Positions 25,174 to 35,946 are shown, counted from the stretch's first letter. The stretch is 64,000 nucleotides of DNA from Bog-473 sp963770645 (GCA_963770645.1 CAVYQL010000003.1:1-64000), one strand, 5' to 3'. The notes: generated by a model not told the origin, from the sequence alone. Made by a program: numbers and translations.

Positions 25174-27922
25174 CTATTCGTCGCGGAGCGCCACCATGGG
25201 ATGCACTGACGCAGCGCGCCGCGCCGGCAACAGGCTGGCGATGAATGCGACCACGGTCATTCCGAGAATCGCGACGATGAAGGTGAAGGGATCTCTGGGC
25301 TTCAATCCATAGAGCAGCGAGGCAGCGGCATTTCCGGCGACGAGGGCCAGGAGGGTGCCAACGGCGAGACCGATGCCGAGCAGGATGGCGGCTTCGCGCA
25401 GGATCATAGCGAGGATATCGCCGCGGCTTGCGCCAAGCGCCATGCGCACGCCGATCTCGTTGCGGCGCTGGACGACCATGTAGGAGATGACTCCATAGAG
25501 GCCGACCATGGCAAGGATAATCGCGAGGGCTCCGAAAAAGCCGGAGAGCATGGCCATGAGTTGCTCGCGGAGGAGGCCTTCACGGATTTGCGTCTTGAAT
25601 ACCGTGAAGTTGAGGACCATGGCGGGATTGACTTCATTCGCCGCCTGCTTGATTGAGGAGATGAGGGGCAGCAGCGGCTCATCAGAGCGAATCATCAGCG
25701 TGGACTCCGGCTCGGGTCCATTGGCCTGGGTGAAGGAGACATAGGCCGTGGCAACTGGATCTTCGCGCATCATGTAATACTTCGTGTCTTTGACAAGGCC
25801 GACGATCTGGTAGGTGGCCTTTGGATCTCCGGAATCGTGGAAGACCTTGCCGACAGGATTCGAGCCGGCGAAGAACTTGTGCGCGAACGCCTCATTCACG
25901 ATCACCACTCGGGGTGATTTTGGCGTGTCGGCGGCAGTGAAATCACGCCCGGCCAGGATAGGCGTTTGCATGGTTTGAAAATAGCCGGGGCTGACGCGGT
26001 TGAAGGAGACATCCTGACGCTGCGGGCCGTCGGGGATGTCGATGTTGTCGTCCCATCCTCTGTGGCTCATGGGCACGATCAAAGTCTCGGCGGCAGAGGT
26101 TACGCCGGGGATGCCACGCACGCGGTCCAACAGGTCGCGCTTGAAGGACATCTGGCTGTCAGGCGACAGCTGGAGAGTGGTGTAGTCGATGTCCGCGATG
26201 AGGATATGATCCTGCTGAAAGCCGGCGTTCATCTCTGCCAGGTTGCGGAAGGTCTGGGCGAAGAGAAATGCTCCGGTCACGAGCACGAGCGAGAGCGCGA
26301 CCTGCGAGACAACGAGAGCGCGGCGAACCATAAAGCGCTCCCGGCCAGCGGTGGCGCCGCGTCCCGCGGCTTTCAGGGCGATGCCGGGTTCGGTGCGCGA
26401 AGCCTGAATGGCGGGAGTGAGTCCGAAGAGAATGCAGGTGAGAATTGCGAGGCCTGCAGCGAAGCCGAGCACACGCCAGTCAGGAGTCAGCTCGACAAAG
26501 ATGCGGGTTTGCTGCGTGCTGAGAAAGGCCACCAGTACGCGGCTGAGTATTTGCGCGAGAACGGCGCCGACGGCGGTCCCGATCACGGCAAGCAGCAGGC
26601 TTTCGGCGAGCAACTGACGAATGAGGCGCGAGCGGGATGCTCCGAGGGTGAGGCGCAGGGCCATCTCGCGCTGGCGAACGCTGGCGCGGGCGAGCATCAA
26701 GTTCGCGAGATTGGCGCAGGCGATGAGGAGCACGAGTCCGGAGAGTGCGAGGAGAATCCAGAGCGGGTCTTCATAGTCTTCACGCAGCGATGAGACGCCG
26801 GTGGCCGCGGGCAGGGCTCCGAGATGAAAGGACAGGTAGTCTTTTTTCGCGATGGCGTCGTAGTCGGGCGGAAGCGTTGCGGCGAAGATTCCCGGAGCGA
26901 TGGCATCGAGCTGAGCCGAGGCGCGCTCGATGGTCCAGCCGGGTTTGAGGCGACCGATTACCGCGAGCCACCAGGAGGCGGGGCGGTCCATGAGGCCGCC
27001 CTTGGTGGAGAAGATCGGCTGGCTGCAGAGGGCGAGGGCGACGTCGAAGTTTCGGCCTACCTCAAGGCCGTAAAAACTCGGCGGGGCGACACCGATGATC
27101 TGGAAGGGATGGCCGTCGAGAGTGAGCTTGCTGCCGATCGTTTCGGGGCGACCTCCGTATTCGCGCTGCCAGAAGGGGTAGCTCAGGACGACTCCCTGCG
27201 CTCCGCAACCTTTGTAGTCGTCCGAGGGCGATATCAGGCGGCCGAGGAGCGGCTGGACACCGAGGACGTTGAAGAAGTCTCCGCTGACGAGGAGCGCATC
27301 GGCGTAGTGAGCTTCGCCACCCTGACCGAGGTTATAGCGGAAGGCAGACCATGCCGCGATGTTTGCAAATCCCTGCTGTTGAGCGCGAATGCCGTTCCAG
27401 AGCGCGCCGGTGAGGGGGGCGTTGTTCGAGTAGAAGTCTCCACGGCAGCAATGGGGAGAGTTCACAATTTGCACGCGAGCCAGCTGCTGCGGAGCCTTCA
27501 CCGGCAGGGTGCGCAGGCGCACGGCGTCGAGCAACTGGAAGATGGTGGTGTTTGCGCCGATGCCCAGTGCGAGAGACAGGATGGCAATGATGGCGAAGCC
27601 GGGATTCATGCGCAGCAGGCGCGCGCCGTGACGAAGATCGCTCCAGACGCCGGCGAAGAACGGCTCGCTCGCGATCTTTTCCTACTGGCAACGGCAGGCG
27701 AGCGGGATGCATGGTGGCCTTGAGGCCGGAGAGCAAGGCGCCGTCGTGCAGCTCCGAAAGCAGTGTTTGATAGGCGAGGTCGGCGGCAACTCCGCTGACC
27801 AGCATCTCGTCGTAGCGGTCACGCAGGTGCTGGCTGAGTTCTTCAACGACTTCTGCTTCGCGAGCAGGATCGAGGTTCAGCGTCGCAATCGCCGCCCGGA
27901 TTTCCTTCGGCCAGTCAGGCAT
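25174..27922 (-). CDS. ADOP-type (MacB/FtsX-like) ABC permease, frameshifted
   Basis: A large membrane protein of the acidobacterial duplicated orphan permease type. The first part (27922 to about 27,680) is the ADOP N-terminal helical domain with EVVEELSQHLRDRYDEML. The frame then shifts near 27,680 and continues as FFAGVWSDLRHGARLLRMNP, a first span (FAIIAILSLALGIGANTTIF), a MacB-like periplasmic domain, spans with LLIACANLANLMLARASVRQ, a second periplasmic domain and a last FtsX block (MVVQRRNEIGVRMALGASRG). No ABC ATPase is adjacent, which is typical. It overlaps the PadR regulator by 8 bases, a linkage common in this phylum. Confidence 0.88.
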
Positions 27923-28268
27923 TCTCGGCCTCCGTGATGCGATGGATGGCGGTAACGAAGTTCAACCAGGTGGAGCGCTGGGCCTTGAGCATTTCCCTGC
28001 CCTGCGCGGTGAGCCGGTAAAAGCGGCGGCGGCGCTGACCGGCCTTTTCGACCCAGCGACCGGCGATCAGGCCGCGATCTTCGAGCCGGTAGAGCAGTGG
28101 GTAGAACGAGGCGACGTTGAACTTGAGGACGCCGCCCGAACGCTCTTCGATCAGCTTGCTGATTTCGTAGCCGTGGCGCGCACGGTGCTCTATCAGCGAG
28201 AGAATCAGGAGCTCGGCACTTCCCTTCTTCAGTTCGCTGTCGATGGCTCGCGCACCCATATGTTTCAT
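27915..28268 (-). CDS. PadR-family transcriptional regulator
   Basis: 117 residues with the PadR winged helix: LLILSLIEHRARHGYEISKL, the wing segment FNVASFYPLLYRLEDRGLI, and RRRRFYRLTAQGREML. The C-terminal helix mediates dimerisation. Its end overlaps the ADOP permease start by 8 bases, so the regulator and permease are translationally coupled. It probably represses this operon and may respond to small compounds. Candidate operator sequence near 28,270-28,300 is not clear to me. Confidence 0.9.
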   Translation of the reverse strand: MKHMGARAIDSELKKGSAELLILSLIEHRARHGYEISKLIEERSGGVLKFNVASFYPLLYRLEDRGLIAGRWVEKAGQRRRRFYRLTAQGREMLKAQRSTWLNFVTAIHRITEAENA

Positions 28269-28381
28269 GCCAACATATGACAGTCAGACAGATATCGATG
28301 TCAAGGATCACGTTCCGAGACGGGCGCTCAAATGTGACGAACGGAGATCCGTCCCGTCACATATCTGTTTATGACGATCGA

Positions 28382-29584
28382 CTACTTGCTGACGATGAGC
28401 AGCGTTACTCCGTGCTTGGGAATTACGTCGGTGAAGACGCCGGTGTGACGGCCGAGGTCCTGCTGCTTCCAGACGTCGCGCAGGTTGGCTCCGCTCTTGA
28501 AGCCGATGTCGGCGAGATCGACGGAGACCTCGCGGTTATCCCAGCTGCGGTTGAAGAGGCCGACGGCGACACGTCCATTGCTGAGGGGTTTGGTCCAGAC
28601 GTCGAAGTCGCCGCTCTGGTACAGGCGATCGCCCTGCTTGCCGAGCGGGTCCTGGTCGATGGCGATGGCTTCCTTGTTCATCAGGATGCTCTTGTCGGTG
28701 TCGGTCATTTTGCTGAGATCGTTGCCGGCAAGGAGCGGCGCGGCGAGGATGACCCAGAGACTCATGTGAGTCTTGTATTCGTCGGTGGTCATCTTGCCGT
28801 TGCCGACCTCGAGCATGTCGGGGTCGTTCCAGTGGCCGGGCCCGGCGTACTTCGAGAGACCGGCCTGGCTGAAGCCGATGGTGATCATGCGTCCATAGGA
28901 GTCATCGATGTCGTCGGTGGTGCGCCACATCTGCGCGCCGACACTCGGGCCCCACTTCCAGGGCTGGTCGACTCCGTACTGGCAGAGGCTGTAGAGGATG
29001 GGGCGGCCGGTGGCCTGGAGGGCGTCGCCCATCTTCTTATAGGCGGCGATCATGAGATCACGGGCGGCGTGCGGATTGTCCGGATGGGCTGCCTTCTCCT
29101 CTTTCATGATGTCCTGAAAGGAGCAGAGGTCGTACTTGAGGAAGTCGACGCCCCATTCGGCGTACATCTTCGCGTCCTGGGCTTCGTGACCGAGACTGCC
29201 TTCGTAGCCACCGCAGGTCTTCGGTCCGGGCGAAGAGTAGATGCCGAACTTGAGGCCCTTGGAGTGGACATAGTCGGCGAGAGCCTTCATGTCAGGGAAA
29301 CGATCGTTCGGATGCAAAATGCCCTGGGCGTCGCGCGTACCTTGCCAGGTATCGTCAAGGTTGACGTAGATGTAGCCGGCGTCGCGCATGCCGGTGCTGA
29401 CGAGCTGGTCGGCGGCGGAGCGAACGTCAGCGTCGGTCACATGCTCGGCGAAGTGGTTCCAGCTGTTCCAGCCCATCGGGGGCGTGGCGGCGAGTTGCTG
29501 GCTGAAGGCGGGCGCGGCGAAGAGAAGGACGGCACAGGAGACGGCGGCGAGTGTACGCATGGGTCTAAGCATTGATGTGGGCAT
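28382..29584 (-). CDS. Alpha-galactosidase, GH27, secreted
   Basis: A retaining glycoside hydrolase cleaving terminal alpha-galactosyl residues. 400 residues from ATG 29584, which has GGAG before it; a second ATG at 29560 also gives a signal peptide (LAAVSCAVLLFAAPAFSQQ). Seen: PPMGWNSWNHF, DDTWQGTRDAQG, the nucleophile in FLKYDLC, TCGGYEGSLGHE and the acid/base region WRTTDDIDDSYG, followed by PDMLEVGNGKMT. The C-terminal beta domain (VAVGLFNRSWDNREVSVDL) is complete. It suggests plant-polymer use in the periplasm or outside. No sugar transporter is adjacent. A 432-residue plus-strand frame over it is a shadow. Confidence 0.9.
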   Translation of the reverse strand: MPTSMLRPMRTLAAVSCAVLLFAAPAFSQQLAATPPMGWNSWNHFAEHVTDADVRSAADQLVSTGMRDAGYIYVNLDDTWQGTRDAQGILHPNDRFPDMKALADYVHSKGLKFGIYSSPGPKTCGGYEGSLGHEAQDAKMYAEWGVDFLKYDLCSFQDIMKEEKAAHPDNPHAARDLMIAAYKKMGDALQATGRPILYSLCQYGVDQPWKWGPSVGAQMWRTTDDIDDSYGRMITIGFSQAGLSKYAGPGHWNDPDMLEVGNGKMTTDEYKTHMSLWVILAAPLLAGNDLSKMTDTDKSILMNKEAIAIDQDPLGKQGDRLYQSGDFDVWTKPLSNGRVAVGLFNRSWDNREVSVDLADIGFKSGANLRDVWKQQDLGRHTGVFTDVIPKHGVTLLIVSK

Positions 29585-29681
29585 GGGTCTGGCACTCCAA
29601 AGAAAGCGATTACATTGGCGCGAAACATCATACAGGTTCGCGCTGTTCGTCGCCGCGAAATGACTATGCAAGGATGAAGAC

Positions 29682-30167
29682 ATGTTCGCGATTCGTTCAG
29701 CCGGATCGGAAGACCGCGATGCCATCTGGTCGATTATCGAGCCGATCATTCGAGCCGCAGATGTGTACACGCTGCCGCGTGAGATGGCGCGCGAGGATGC
29801 GCTTGCCTATTGGTTTTCCGCGAGCCACGAGGTCTTTGTGGCAAAAGAGGGAGACGAGGTGGTGGGTACGTACTATCTGCGGGCGAACCAGAGAGGCGGG
29901 GGCAGCCACGTGGCCAATTGCGGATATGCGACCGCTACGGCAGCCACGGGCCGCGGAGTGGCGCGCGCGATGTGCGCGCATTCGATCGAGCACGCACGAA
30001 GTCGCGGCTTCAAGGCGATGCAGTTCAATTTCGTCGTCAGCAGCAACGAGCGGGCGGTGAAGCTGTGGCAGAGCTTCGGATTCGAGATCGTCGGGCGCCT
30101 TCCGAAGGCGTTTCTGCACCCGCAGTTCGGCTACGTGGATGCGTTCGTGATGTATCGGGATCTGTAA
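29682..30167 (+). CDS. GNAT-family N-acetyltransferase
   Basis: 161 residues with the GNAT fold: FAIRSAGSEDRDAIWSII at the start, EVFVAKEGDEVVGTYYL (strands 2-4), the acetyl-CoA pocket ATGRGVARAMCAHSIEHARS, and MQFNFVVSSNERAVKLWQSF near the C-terminus. The acceptor is unknown. It starts 97 bases from the divergent alpha-galactosidase gene and converges on the 71-residue gene at 30189. Confidence 0.85.
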   Translation: MFAIRSAGSEDRDAIWSIIEPIIRAADVYTLPREMAREDALAYWFSASHEVFVAKEGDEVVGTYYLRANQRGGGSHVANCGYATATAATGRGVARAMCAHSIEHARSRGFKAMQFNFVVSSNERAVKLWQSFGFEIVGRLPKAFLHPQFGYVDAFVMYRDL

Positions 30168-30188
30168 GACTTCAGAGATCCGCGGATT

Positions 30189-30404
30189 CTACCGGCCTTC
30201 TTTGGCGCCGAAGTAGAAGAGGGCTCCGCCGCCGATGATGGCGACGACTCCGAGGAGCGGCGGGAGCGGCACGGAGTGGTGTTCGGTCTTTTCGACCTGG
30301 AGCGGGCCGAGGTCGACGGCTTTCTTTTGGGTGGTGTAAGTGAATCCTCCGTAGAGGAGGGCGGCTACACCGGCAATGATCAGAATGATGCCTGTGATCT
30401 TCAT
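30189..30404 (-). CDS. Small two-span membrane protein (DUF3185-like)
   Basis: 71 residues: a first span (IIAGVAALLYGGFTY), a polar loop (TTQKKAVDLGPLQVEKTEHH), a second span (LLGVVAIIGGGALFYFG), and the end AKEGR. It resembles the DUF3185 family, which lacks an assigned role. It converges with the GNAT gene 21 bases away. Confidence 0.7.
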   Translation of the reverse strand: MKITGIILIIAGVAALLYGGFTYTTQKKAVDLGPLQVEKTEHHSVPLPPLLGVVAIIGGGALFYFGAKEGR

Positions 30405-30732
30405 CTTTCCTCGCGTTCATTGAGAAGATGCGGATGGCGCCGAATGGTTGTAGTATGGGCGGGGCGAGGGGCTCACGCGGGTGATGGCCCCTCGCTGGGG
30501 CGAGGGAGGGGATCCGCAGAGGATGCGGACGCGAAGCGTCGAGGCGCGCTCGTGGGTTTTGTCCCTCGCGAACTTCTACGGTGATGCCGTCTGCATAGGG
30601 TTAGTGATCGGAGGCGCGACAGCGTTTCATCAAGAGTGGAATTTTCTTCGAGAGGACTCAGGCGGCGGATTTGGCGTTCTGAGCTTCTTACGTAGGTGGT
30701 TGAGAAATCACGCAAGAGGAAGAGTGAAAGGC
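30405..30732. other. 328-base gap with one hairpin
   Basis: A GC-rich gap between divergent genes. CGAGGGGC (30465-30472) and GCCCCTCG (30487-30494) form an 8-bp stem. The frame running through here into the lipoprotein gene is open but has no signal of being coding. Promoters for both flanking genes must lie here; I see no clear hexamers. Confidence 0.4.
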
Positions 30733-31356
30733 ATGAGAAAGAAGTGGATGCTGTGGGGTTGCGCGGTGATTCTGGTTCTAGGATGCGCGACCGATACGAA
30801 GCCGACGAACGCGAAGCTCGAGAAGGCGCTGAATACATACTTTGAAGGACACAATGAGTGCCTCTTTCCGACGATGATGCGATTTCCGTATGAGGTGAGC
30901 CCGGGCAGCGATGCGAAGGCGGAAGCGAAACGGCTGGATGCGATGACGGGCGCAGAACTGCTGGCGAAACAGAGCGGCGCCGCAATCAAGGTGGAACGGT
31001 ACACGCTTACTCCGCTGGGGCAGCGCGTGGGCGGACGCTTCTGTTACGGACATCACCAGGTCACGAGCGTGGATGCATTCACGCCGCCGGTGAAACAGGG
31101 CGGCTTTCTGCAGACTACGGTGAATTATCACTCCACGATGATTGATGTGCCGGTGTGGGTGAAGACAGACGATATGAAGGCGGCCTTTCCGGAAATGGCG
31201 ACGGCAATCTCGGGTCCGCAACCCGGGCAGATCATGATGGAGAATGCCGGGGCAGGATGGCAGGTGCCGCAGTGGAAAGGGTTCAGCGTGCGGCGATCGG
31301 AGATGGCACATCTCAGAATTCGATCCCTGATCATTCGATCTCTGATCGAGCGATGA
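30733..31356 (+). CDS. Lipoprotein of unknown function
   Basis: 207 residues from ATG 30733, preceded by GAAAGG. A lipoprotein signal (MLWGCAVILVLGC, lipobox LGC followed by A) is followed by PTNAKLEKALNTYFEGHNEC, then FPYEVSPGSDAKAEAKRLD and YTLTPLGQRVGGRFCYGHHQ. The last about 15 residues (LRIRSLIIRSLIER) are a short repeat, probably the result of a small duplication near the end. No family is recognised. Confidence 0.65.
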   Translation: MRKKWMLWGCAVILVLGCATDTKPTNAKLEKALNTYFEGHNECLFPTMMRFPYEVSPGSDAKAEAKRLDAMTGAELLAKQSGAAIKVERYTLTPLGQRVGGRFCYGHHQVTSVDAFTPPVKQGGFLQTTVNYHSTMIDVPVWVKTDDMKAAFPEMATAISGPQPGQIMMENAGAGWQVPQWKGFSVRRSEMAHLRIRSLIIRSLIER

Positions 31357-31509
31357 AAAATCTCCGCCACGGTGCGTCAATTCCGCATCTAAATGCACCA
31401 TTCCGGCGCGATTGCTGCCCTGGCGCGGACAGGGCTAGGATGAATGCACCATCGGAACTCGCTGCACGACTGCGGGATTCCACCCTAATTGCGTCGCCTG
31501 GGAGGTTAC

Positions 31510-32224
31510 GTGGCGAAGATTTTTGACCTGGATCGGTTTACGAAACGGAAGAGAGGGAAAAAACCCTCCGGAAATGCTGCCAATCCCCCAGATACTCAGC
31601 CGCCTGGAGTTGGTAAGGTACTGCCGATCAATATGGCGAAAGGACGAGGAGGCTCGTGGCCGGCGTCGAGTTCGAATACTTCTCTCCATGTCGGAGCGGC
31701 CTTTTTGCTGGTGATCGGCGTCTTGTGTGGACTTTATCTGAGCGGAAGCGACAAGAAGCCGGCGATTCCCAAGGCTGATCAACAGATCTCGCCGGACACG
31801 ACACCTCAGCAGCCGATGCCTGCCGCGATCCCTGGCCAAGCCGTCGCCAATCGTTCCGGCGGATGGGACGCGACCGGAAAGCTCGATCATGGCCAGAGAT
31901 GCTGCGCCCAAGGCCGCTCCGATGCCGCCGGCGGCGCGTTTTCTGCCTACTCGATTTGAAGCGACACACAAAAAGGTATTCGGCGGCTGCACCGGTCAGC
32001 TCGAGCTGACGGCGGCGCGGCTGCATTTCAGCTGTCCGGATCAACCCGATCTGAACTTTCCGGTGGACGTAATCGCGAAGGTTCACAAGGACGGCGTCGT
32101 TCTTAAATCGGGCGAGAAGTATCACTTCGTCATTGCCAACCACACGAAAGATCAGGCGGAAGCGATCTTTGAGTCGTGGCTGAGCAGGGTGCAACCGATG
32201 CCGCAACCTGGCCGGATGTTTTGA
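31510..32224 (+). CDS. Membrane-anchored hypothetical protein with C-terminal PH/GRAM-like domain, frameshifted
   Basis: GTG at 31510 has GGGAGG before it. The first part contains a basic N-terminus, one span (LHVGAAFLLVIGVLCGLYLS) and a Pro-rich stretch (KPAIPKADQQISPDTTPQQP). Near 31,880 the frame changes, and the second part reads RFEATHKKVFGGCTGQLELT, DVIAKVHKDGVVLKSGEKYH and AIFESWLSRVQP, like a small PH/GRAM-type domain. The two overlapping frames are best read as one gene with an indel. Function is unknown. Confidence 0.5.
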
Positions 32225-32250
32225 ATCGTTGTCCCAAGTCCGAAAATAGT

Positions 32251-32277
32251 CCCAGGTCCCCAAACGCGGGACCTGGG
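32251..32277 (-). terminator. Hairpin between convergent genes
   Basis: CCCAGGTCCC (32251-32260) and GGGACCTGGG (32268-32277) form a perfect 10-bp stem with a 7-base loop. Read on the minus strand it is followed by ACTATTTTCGG, so it best serves as terminator of the dipeptidyl-peptidase gene. Confidence 0.6.
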
Positions 32278-32306
32278 GCACCCGATCTGCGTCTGGCTCA
32301 GCAATG

Positions 32307-34579
32307 TTACTTGGGCACACCACCGGGAGGGACGTGTTCTTCCAGGTAGCGGGCGATCAGACTGTAGATGTGGAAGGACGTGCCCGGGCCCTCGGAGATC
32401 GAATGAGTGCGGTTCGGATAGTCCATGAAGTCAAAGGGCTTGCCCAGTTCGACCAGCCGGTTGATAAGCAGCTCCGTTCCCTGAAAATGAACGTTGTCGT
32501 CTCCTGAGCCGTGGATGACGAGCAGATGTCCGGTCAGGTTCTGGGCGAAGTTGATGGGCGACCCATCGTGGTAGCCCTTCACGTTGTCCTGTGGCAGGCC
32601 CATGTAGCGTTCCTGATAGATGGTGTCGTAGTGGGCCTCGTCGGCGACGGGCGCGACGGCGATGCCGGCTTTAAAGAGGCCGGGCGAGCGGAACATCAGG
32701 TTGAGGGTGTTCGATCCGCCACCGCTCCATCCCCAGATGGCCATGCGCGAGGTATCGATGTAGCTGTGCTCTTTGGCGAGCTGAGCGGATGGCGTCGGCC
32801 TGCTGTGCGGCTGAGAGGACGCCCACGCTTCCGTAGACGACCTTACGCCATTCCCTGCCCTTAGGTGCGGGCGTGCCCTGGTTATCGAAACTGACGACGA
32901 TGTATCCCTCGCGCGCGATGAGCGCGTGAAAGAGACGGCCGTTGCCTCCCCAGCTATCGCGCACAGTGGTGCTGGCGGGCTCGCCGTAGACGTTGACGAG
33001 CACTGGGTATTTCTTCGCGGGATCGAAGTCGGGCGGGCGCATCATGTAGCCGTCGAGTGTGACTCCGCCGGAGACAGGGACCTTGAAGAATTCAGTCGGC
33101 AGGGAAAGAAGGTCCTTCGTCTTCTTTGCGAGCTCTTCGTTGGTCTGGAGCACGCGGACCACCTTGTGATCGGGGAGGTGAACGAGTTCGGTGACCGGGG
33201 GATGCGTGAAGCTTGAGTGGATGTGGAAGGCCCACTCGCCGTTGGGCGAAAGATCGTAGGCATGCGATCCGAACTGTCCGGAAGGCGTGACCCGCTCGGG
33301 CGATCCGGTGCCGTCGAGGCGCGAGCGATAGAGATACGACTGCGTGGCGTTGTCGGGTGACGCGTCGAAGTAGAACCAGCCGTCTTTGTCATCGACGGCG
33401 ACTTCCTGCATGACGTCACCGGCAAAGTTGGTGATTAGTTGCGGCTGCCCGGTCGCGCGCGAGAAGACATAGGCGTGACGCCAGCCGTCGCGCTCGCTGA
33501 GCCAGACGAGGGATTTGTTGTTCTGCACCCAGTCGAAGGTGTCGACGACATCGACCCAGGCTTTGTCGGTGTCTTCGAAGAAGGGCCGAGCATCGCCGGT
33601 CTTAGAATTCGCTATGTAGACGGTGTTGGTGTTCTGCAGGCGGTTCAGGTACTCGAGGATGAGTCGTTGGAGTCGGGAACCCAGTCGAGCCGGGCGATGT
33701 AGTGCTGGCGCGGGTCGCCGGGAAGATTGATCCAGCGGACGGACCACCTTGCGTCGACACAACGCCGGCACGCACGGCGGAGTTGGTGGTGCCGGGCTGG
33801 GGATAGAGATACCTGGTTGTGACGGGGTATTCCTGCGCGGTGTCGTTGATCAGCGTGTACTCGCCGACTCCGGTGGTGTCGAATTGCCAGAAGGCAATGG
33901 ACTGGCTGTCGGGGCTCCAGCGAAAGCCGTCGCGGATTTTCAGCTCTTCTTCGTTGACCCAGTCAGAGGTTCCGTTGATGAGGGTGGTCGAGCCGTCGGT
34001 GGTGAGGGCGCGCACGGCGTACGTGGAGAGATCCTGCACATATATGTTGTTGGCGCGGACAAAGGCTACGCTCTGCGAGTCGGGCGAGAACTTCGCGAAC
34101 ATAAGGCGAGACTCCGGCGCATCGCCGCCGAGCCTGGTCAACTTGCCCGATGCGAGATCGAGTACCCAGTAGTCGCCGCGCGTGTTGAGACGCCAGACCT
34201 TCTTCGAGTTGGTGAAGATGAGCAGCAGGCGGTTGTCGGGCGACCAGGTGTAGTCCTCGATGCGGAGTGGCTTCTCGCCGGGTGCGGGAACTAACTTCGT
34301 AGCCGAGACCAGGACGTTTCGCTTGCCGGATGCGGTGTCGTACTCGACTATGTCTTGACTGCCCTTCGGACCCTCAGTCGAGGCCTCGACGGTGGTGTAC
34401 TTCGCTCCGTCGTGCAGCCAGCGCGCCGGTCCGAAGGGCGCAGAGGCGAACTCATGCTTGTTAAACATGCGGTCAAGCGTGGCAGCGAACTGCGGCGAGG
34501 GTTGAGCGAGTCCGGCGGAAGAGGCGAGAAGCGCAACGAGGACGAGCGTCAGGGTACCAGGCAGGCGAAACGTCTTCAC
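32307..34579 (-). CDS. Dipeptidyl-peptidase IV-like serine peptidase (S9B), frameshifted
   Basis: A secreted prolyl dipeptidase-like enzyme, about 755 residues. GTG at 34579 starts a signal peptide (LTLVLVALLASSAGLAQ). The beta-propeller region follows (RIEDYTWSPDNRLLLIF, DGFRWSPDSQSIAFWQFDTT), then the alpha/beta-hydrolase domain: YPVLVNVYGEPASTTVRDSW, the nucleophile GWSGGG, the acid in GSGDDNVHF and the His in NRTHSISEG. Frames change near 33,690 and 32,760, both inside conserved text. Cytoplasmic export and peptide scavenging are inferred. The start at 34687 in the same frame would run into the next gene, so 34579 is preferred. Confidence 0.85.
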
Positions 34580-34649
34580 TAGAATGTGGCGATCCTTTCT
34601 TGTTACCTCGAACTTAAACAGCGGCGCAAAGTCATCGGCCGCTGGGCCC

Positions 34650-35402
34650 CTAACGTCCACTAAGAACCGATCCGATGATGCCGCCAACGATTCCTCCCTC
34701 GGTGCGCTCCTGCGTGGGCGACGGCAGGTAAGGCGCGAGGGCGTGGGCGAGCCGAGAGAGGGGCAGCGTCTGCAGCCAGACTTTACCGGGGCCGGTGAGC
34801 TGGGCGAGGAAGATGCCGTCGCCGCCGAAGATCATGTTGCGGATGCCGGGTACGGTGGTGATCTGGAAGGCGACAGTGGACTCGAAGGCTCCCACATGGC
34901 CGGGGTGAACGCGGATGACCTCGCCGGGACGCAGGTCCTTGACGACGACTTCGCCGGAGAGTTCAATCCACGCGATGCCGACGCCGCCAATGTGCTGGAG
35001 AACGAAGCCGTCTCCGCCGAAGACGCCCGCGCCGAGCGACTGCTGGAAACCGACGCCGAGGGTGATCTGAGGCGTGGCGCAAAGGAATCCGTGACGGTGA
35101 ATCGTGAGTTCACGACCGGCGCCAATCTCGACGGGAAGGATATGGCCGGGGACGCGAGTAGCGAAGGCGACTTCTCCGGGACCTCCATAGGGGCGGTACT
35201 CGGTCATGAAAAGGCTGCCACCGCCGACGACACGGCGAATAGCTCCGAGGAATCCTCCGCCGCCCGCCATCTGCGTGTGGGTGGTCATCTGGACATTGCC
35301 GGACATCCAGGAGAGCTCGCCGGCTTCGGAGATGATGGCGTCGTTCGGTTCGAGCAGGAATTCGAGAACCGGCATGGTGGTGCCGACGATGCGACTTTGC
35401 AT
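34650..35402 (-). CDS. AIM24 family protein
   Basis: 250 residues of the AIM24/TIGR00266 family, a Gly-rich beta-roll protein. Seen: LLEPNDAIISEAGELSWMSG at the start, GGGGFLGAIRRVVGGGSLFM, GHILPVEIGAGRELTIHRHG, GIAWIELSGEVVVKDLRPGE and MIFGGDGIFLAQLTGPGKVW, ending in a Gly-rich tail. Bacterial members are widespread and their role is not established. Eukaryotic members are linked to mitochondrial organisation. Confidence 0.85.
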   Translation of the reverse strand: MQSRIVGTTMPVLEFLLEPNDAIISEAGELSWMSGNVQMTTHTQMAGGGGFLGAIRRVVGGGSLFMTEYRPYGGPGEVAFATRVPGHILPVEIGAGRELTIHRHGFLCATPQITLGVGFQQSLGAGVFGGDGFVLQHIGGVGIAWIELSGEVVVKDLRPGEVIRVHPGHVGAFESTVAFQITTVPGIRNMIFGGDGIFLAQLTGPGKVWLQTLPLSRLAHALAPYLPSPTQERTEGGIVGGIIGSVLSGR

Positions 35403-35499
35403 GAGGAGCTCCTGGGAGAGGAATTCTGGCGGGGGCTTACAGGGGAGATTCTATCGCGTGGCGACGCACGTCGCAGGATACAGAGATCGGACACCGGAG

Positions 35500-35946
35500 T
35501 TAAGTGGCCGCAAGAGATGAGGCGTTGCGCAGCCAGGCTTCCATCTGCTCGTGGCCGACGACTCCCGCTTGCTGGGTGACGAGCTTGCCTCCGGCGAAGA
35601 CGATGAAGTTGGGGATGCCGCGGATGTTGTAGCGGGCGGAGAGCTCGGGATACTTTTCCGTGTCGACCTTGAGGACGATGGCGCGCCCGGCCATTTCGGC
35701 GGCGGTGCGGGCGACGGCGGGGGCCGCCATGTGGCAGGGTCCGCACCAGTCGGCCCAGAAATCGACGAGGACGGGGACGCGAGCGTTCTGGATGATGTCG
35801 TCGAAGAGGGTGGTGTCGGCGTGGATGGATTCGTCGATGGGGGGCAGGTCGGTCTTGCATGAACCGCAGCGACCAGTGTCGGCGAGATGCGAGGAGGGTA
35901 TGCGATTTTTGGTACCGCAGTTTTTGCAGGCTCGGATGAGAGGCAT
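35500..35946 (-). CDS. trxC: Thioredoxin 2
   Basis: 148 residues: an N-terminal zinc finger (C7, C10, C27, C30) followed by a thioredoxin domain with the active site WCGPC (C68 and C71), the cis-proline in RGIPNF, and FVFAGGK-like strand text. TrxC reduces disulfides in the cytoplasm and is less sensitive to oxidation than TrxA. It starts 66 bases before the next small gap, and its neighbour AIM24 starts 97 bases after its stop. Probably monocistronic or paired with AIM24. Confidence 0.9.
   Translation of the reverse strand: MPLIRACKNCGTKNRIPSSHLADTGRCGSCKTDLPPIDESIHADTTLFDDIIQNARVPVLVDFWADWCGPCHMAAPAVARTAAEMAGRAIVLKVDTEKYPELSARYNIRGIPNFIVFAGGKLVTQQAGVVGHEQMEAWLRNASSLAAT

Noticed and set aside
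26824..27723. A 299-residue plus-strand frame over the ADOP permease gene
   Set aside because: Low-complexity Glu/Gly/Ala/Arg text typical of a reverse frame; the permease helices are on the minus strand.
28277..29575. A 432-residue plus-strand frame over the alpha-galactosidase gene
   Set aside because: Antisense shadow with no domain; the GH27 motifs are on the minus strand.
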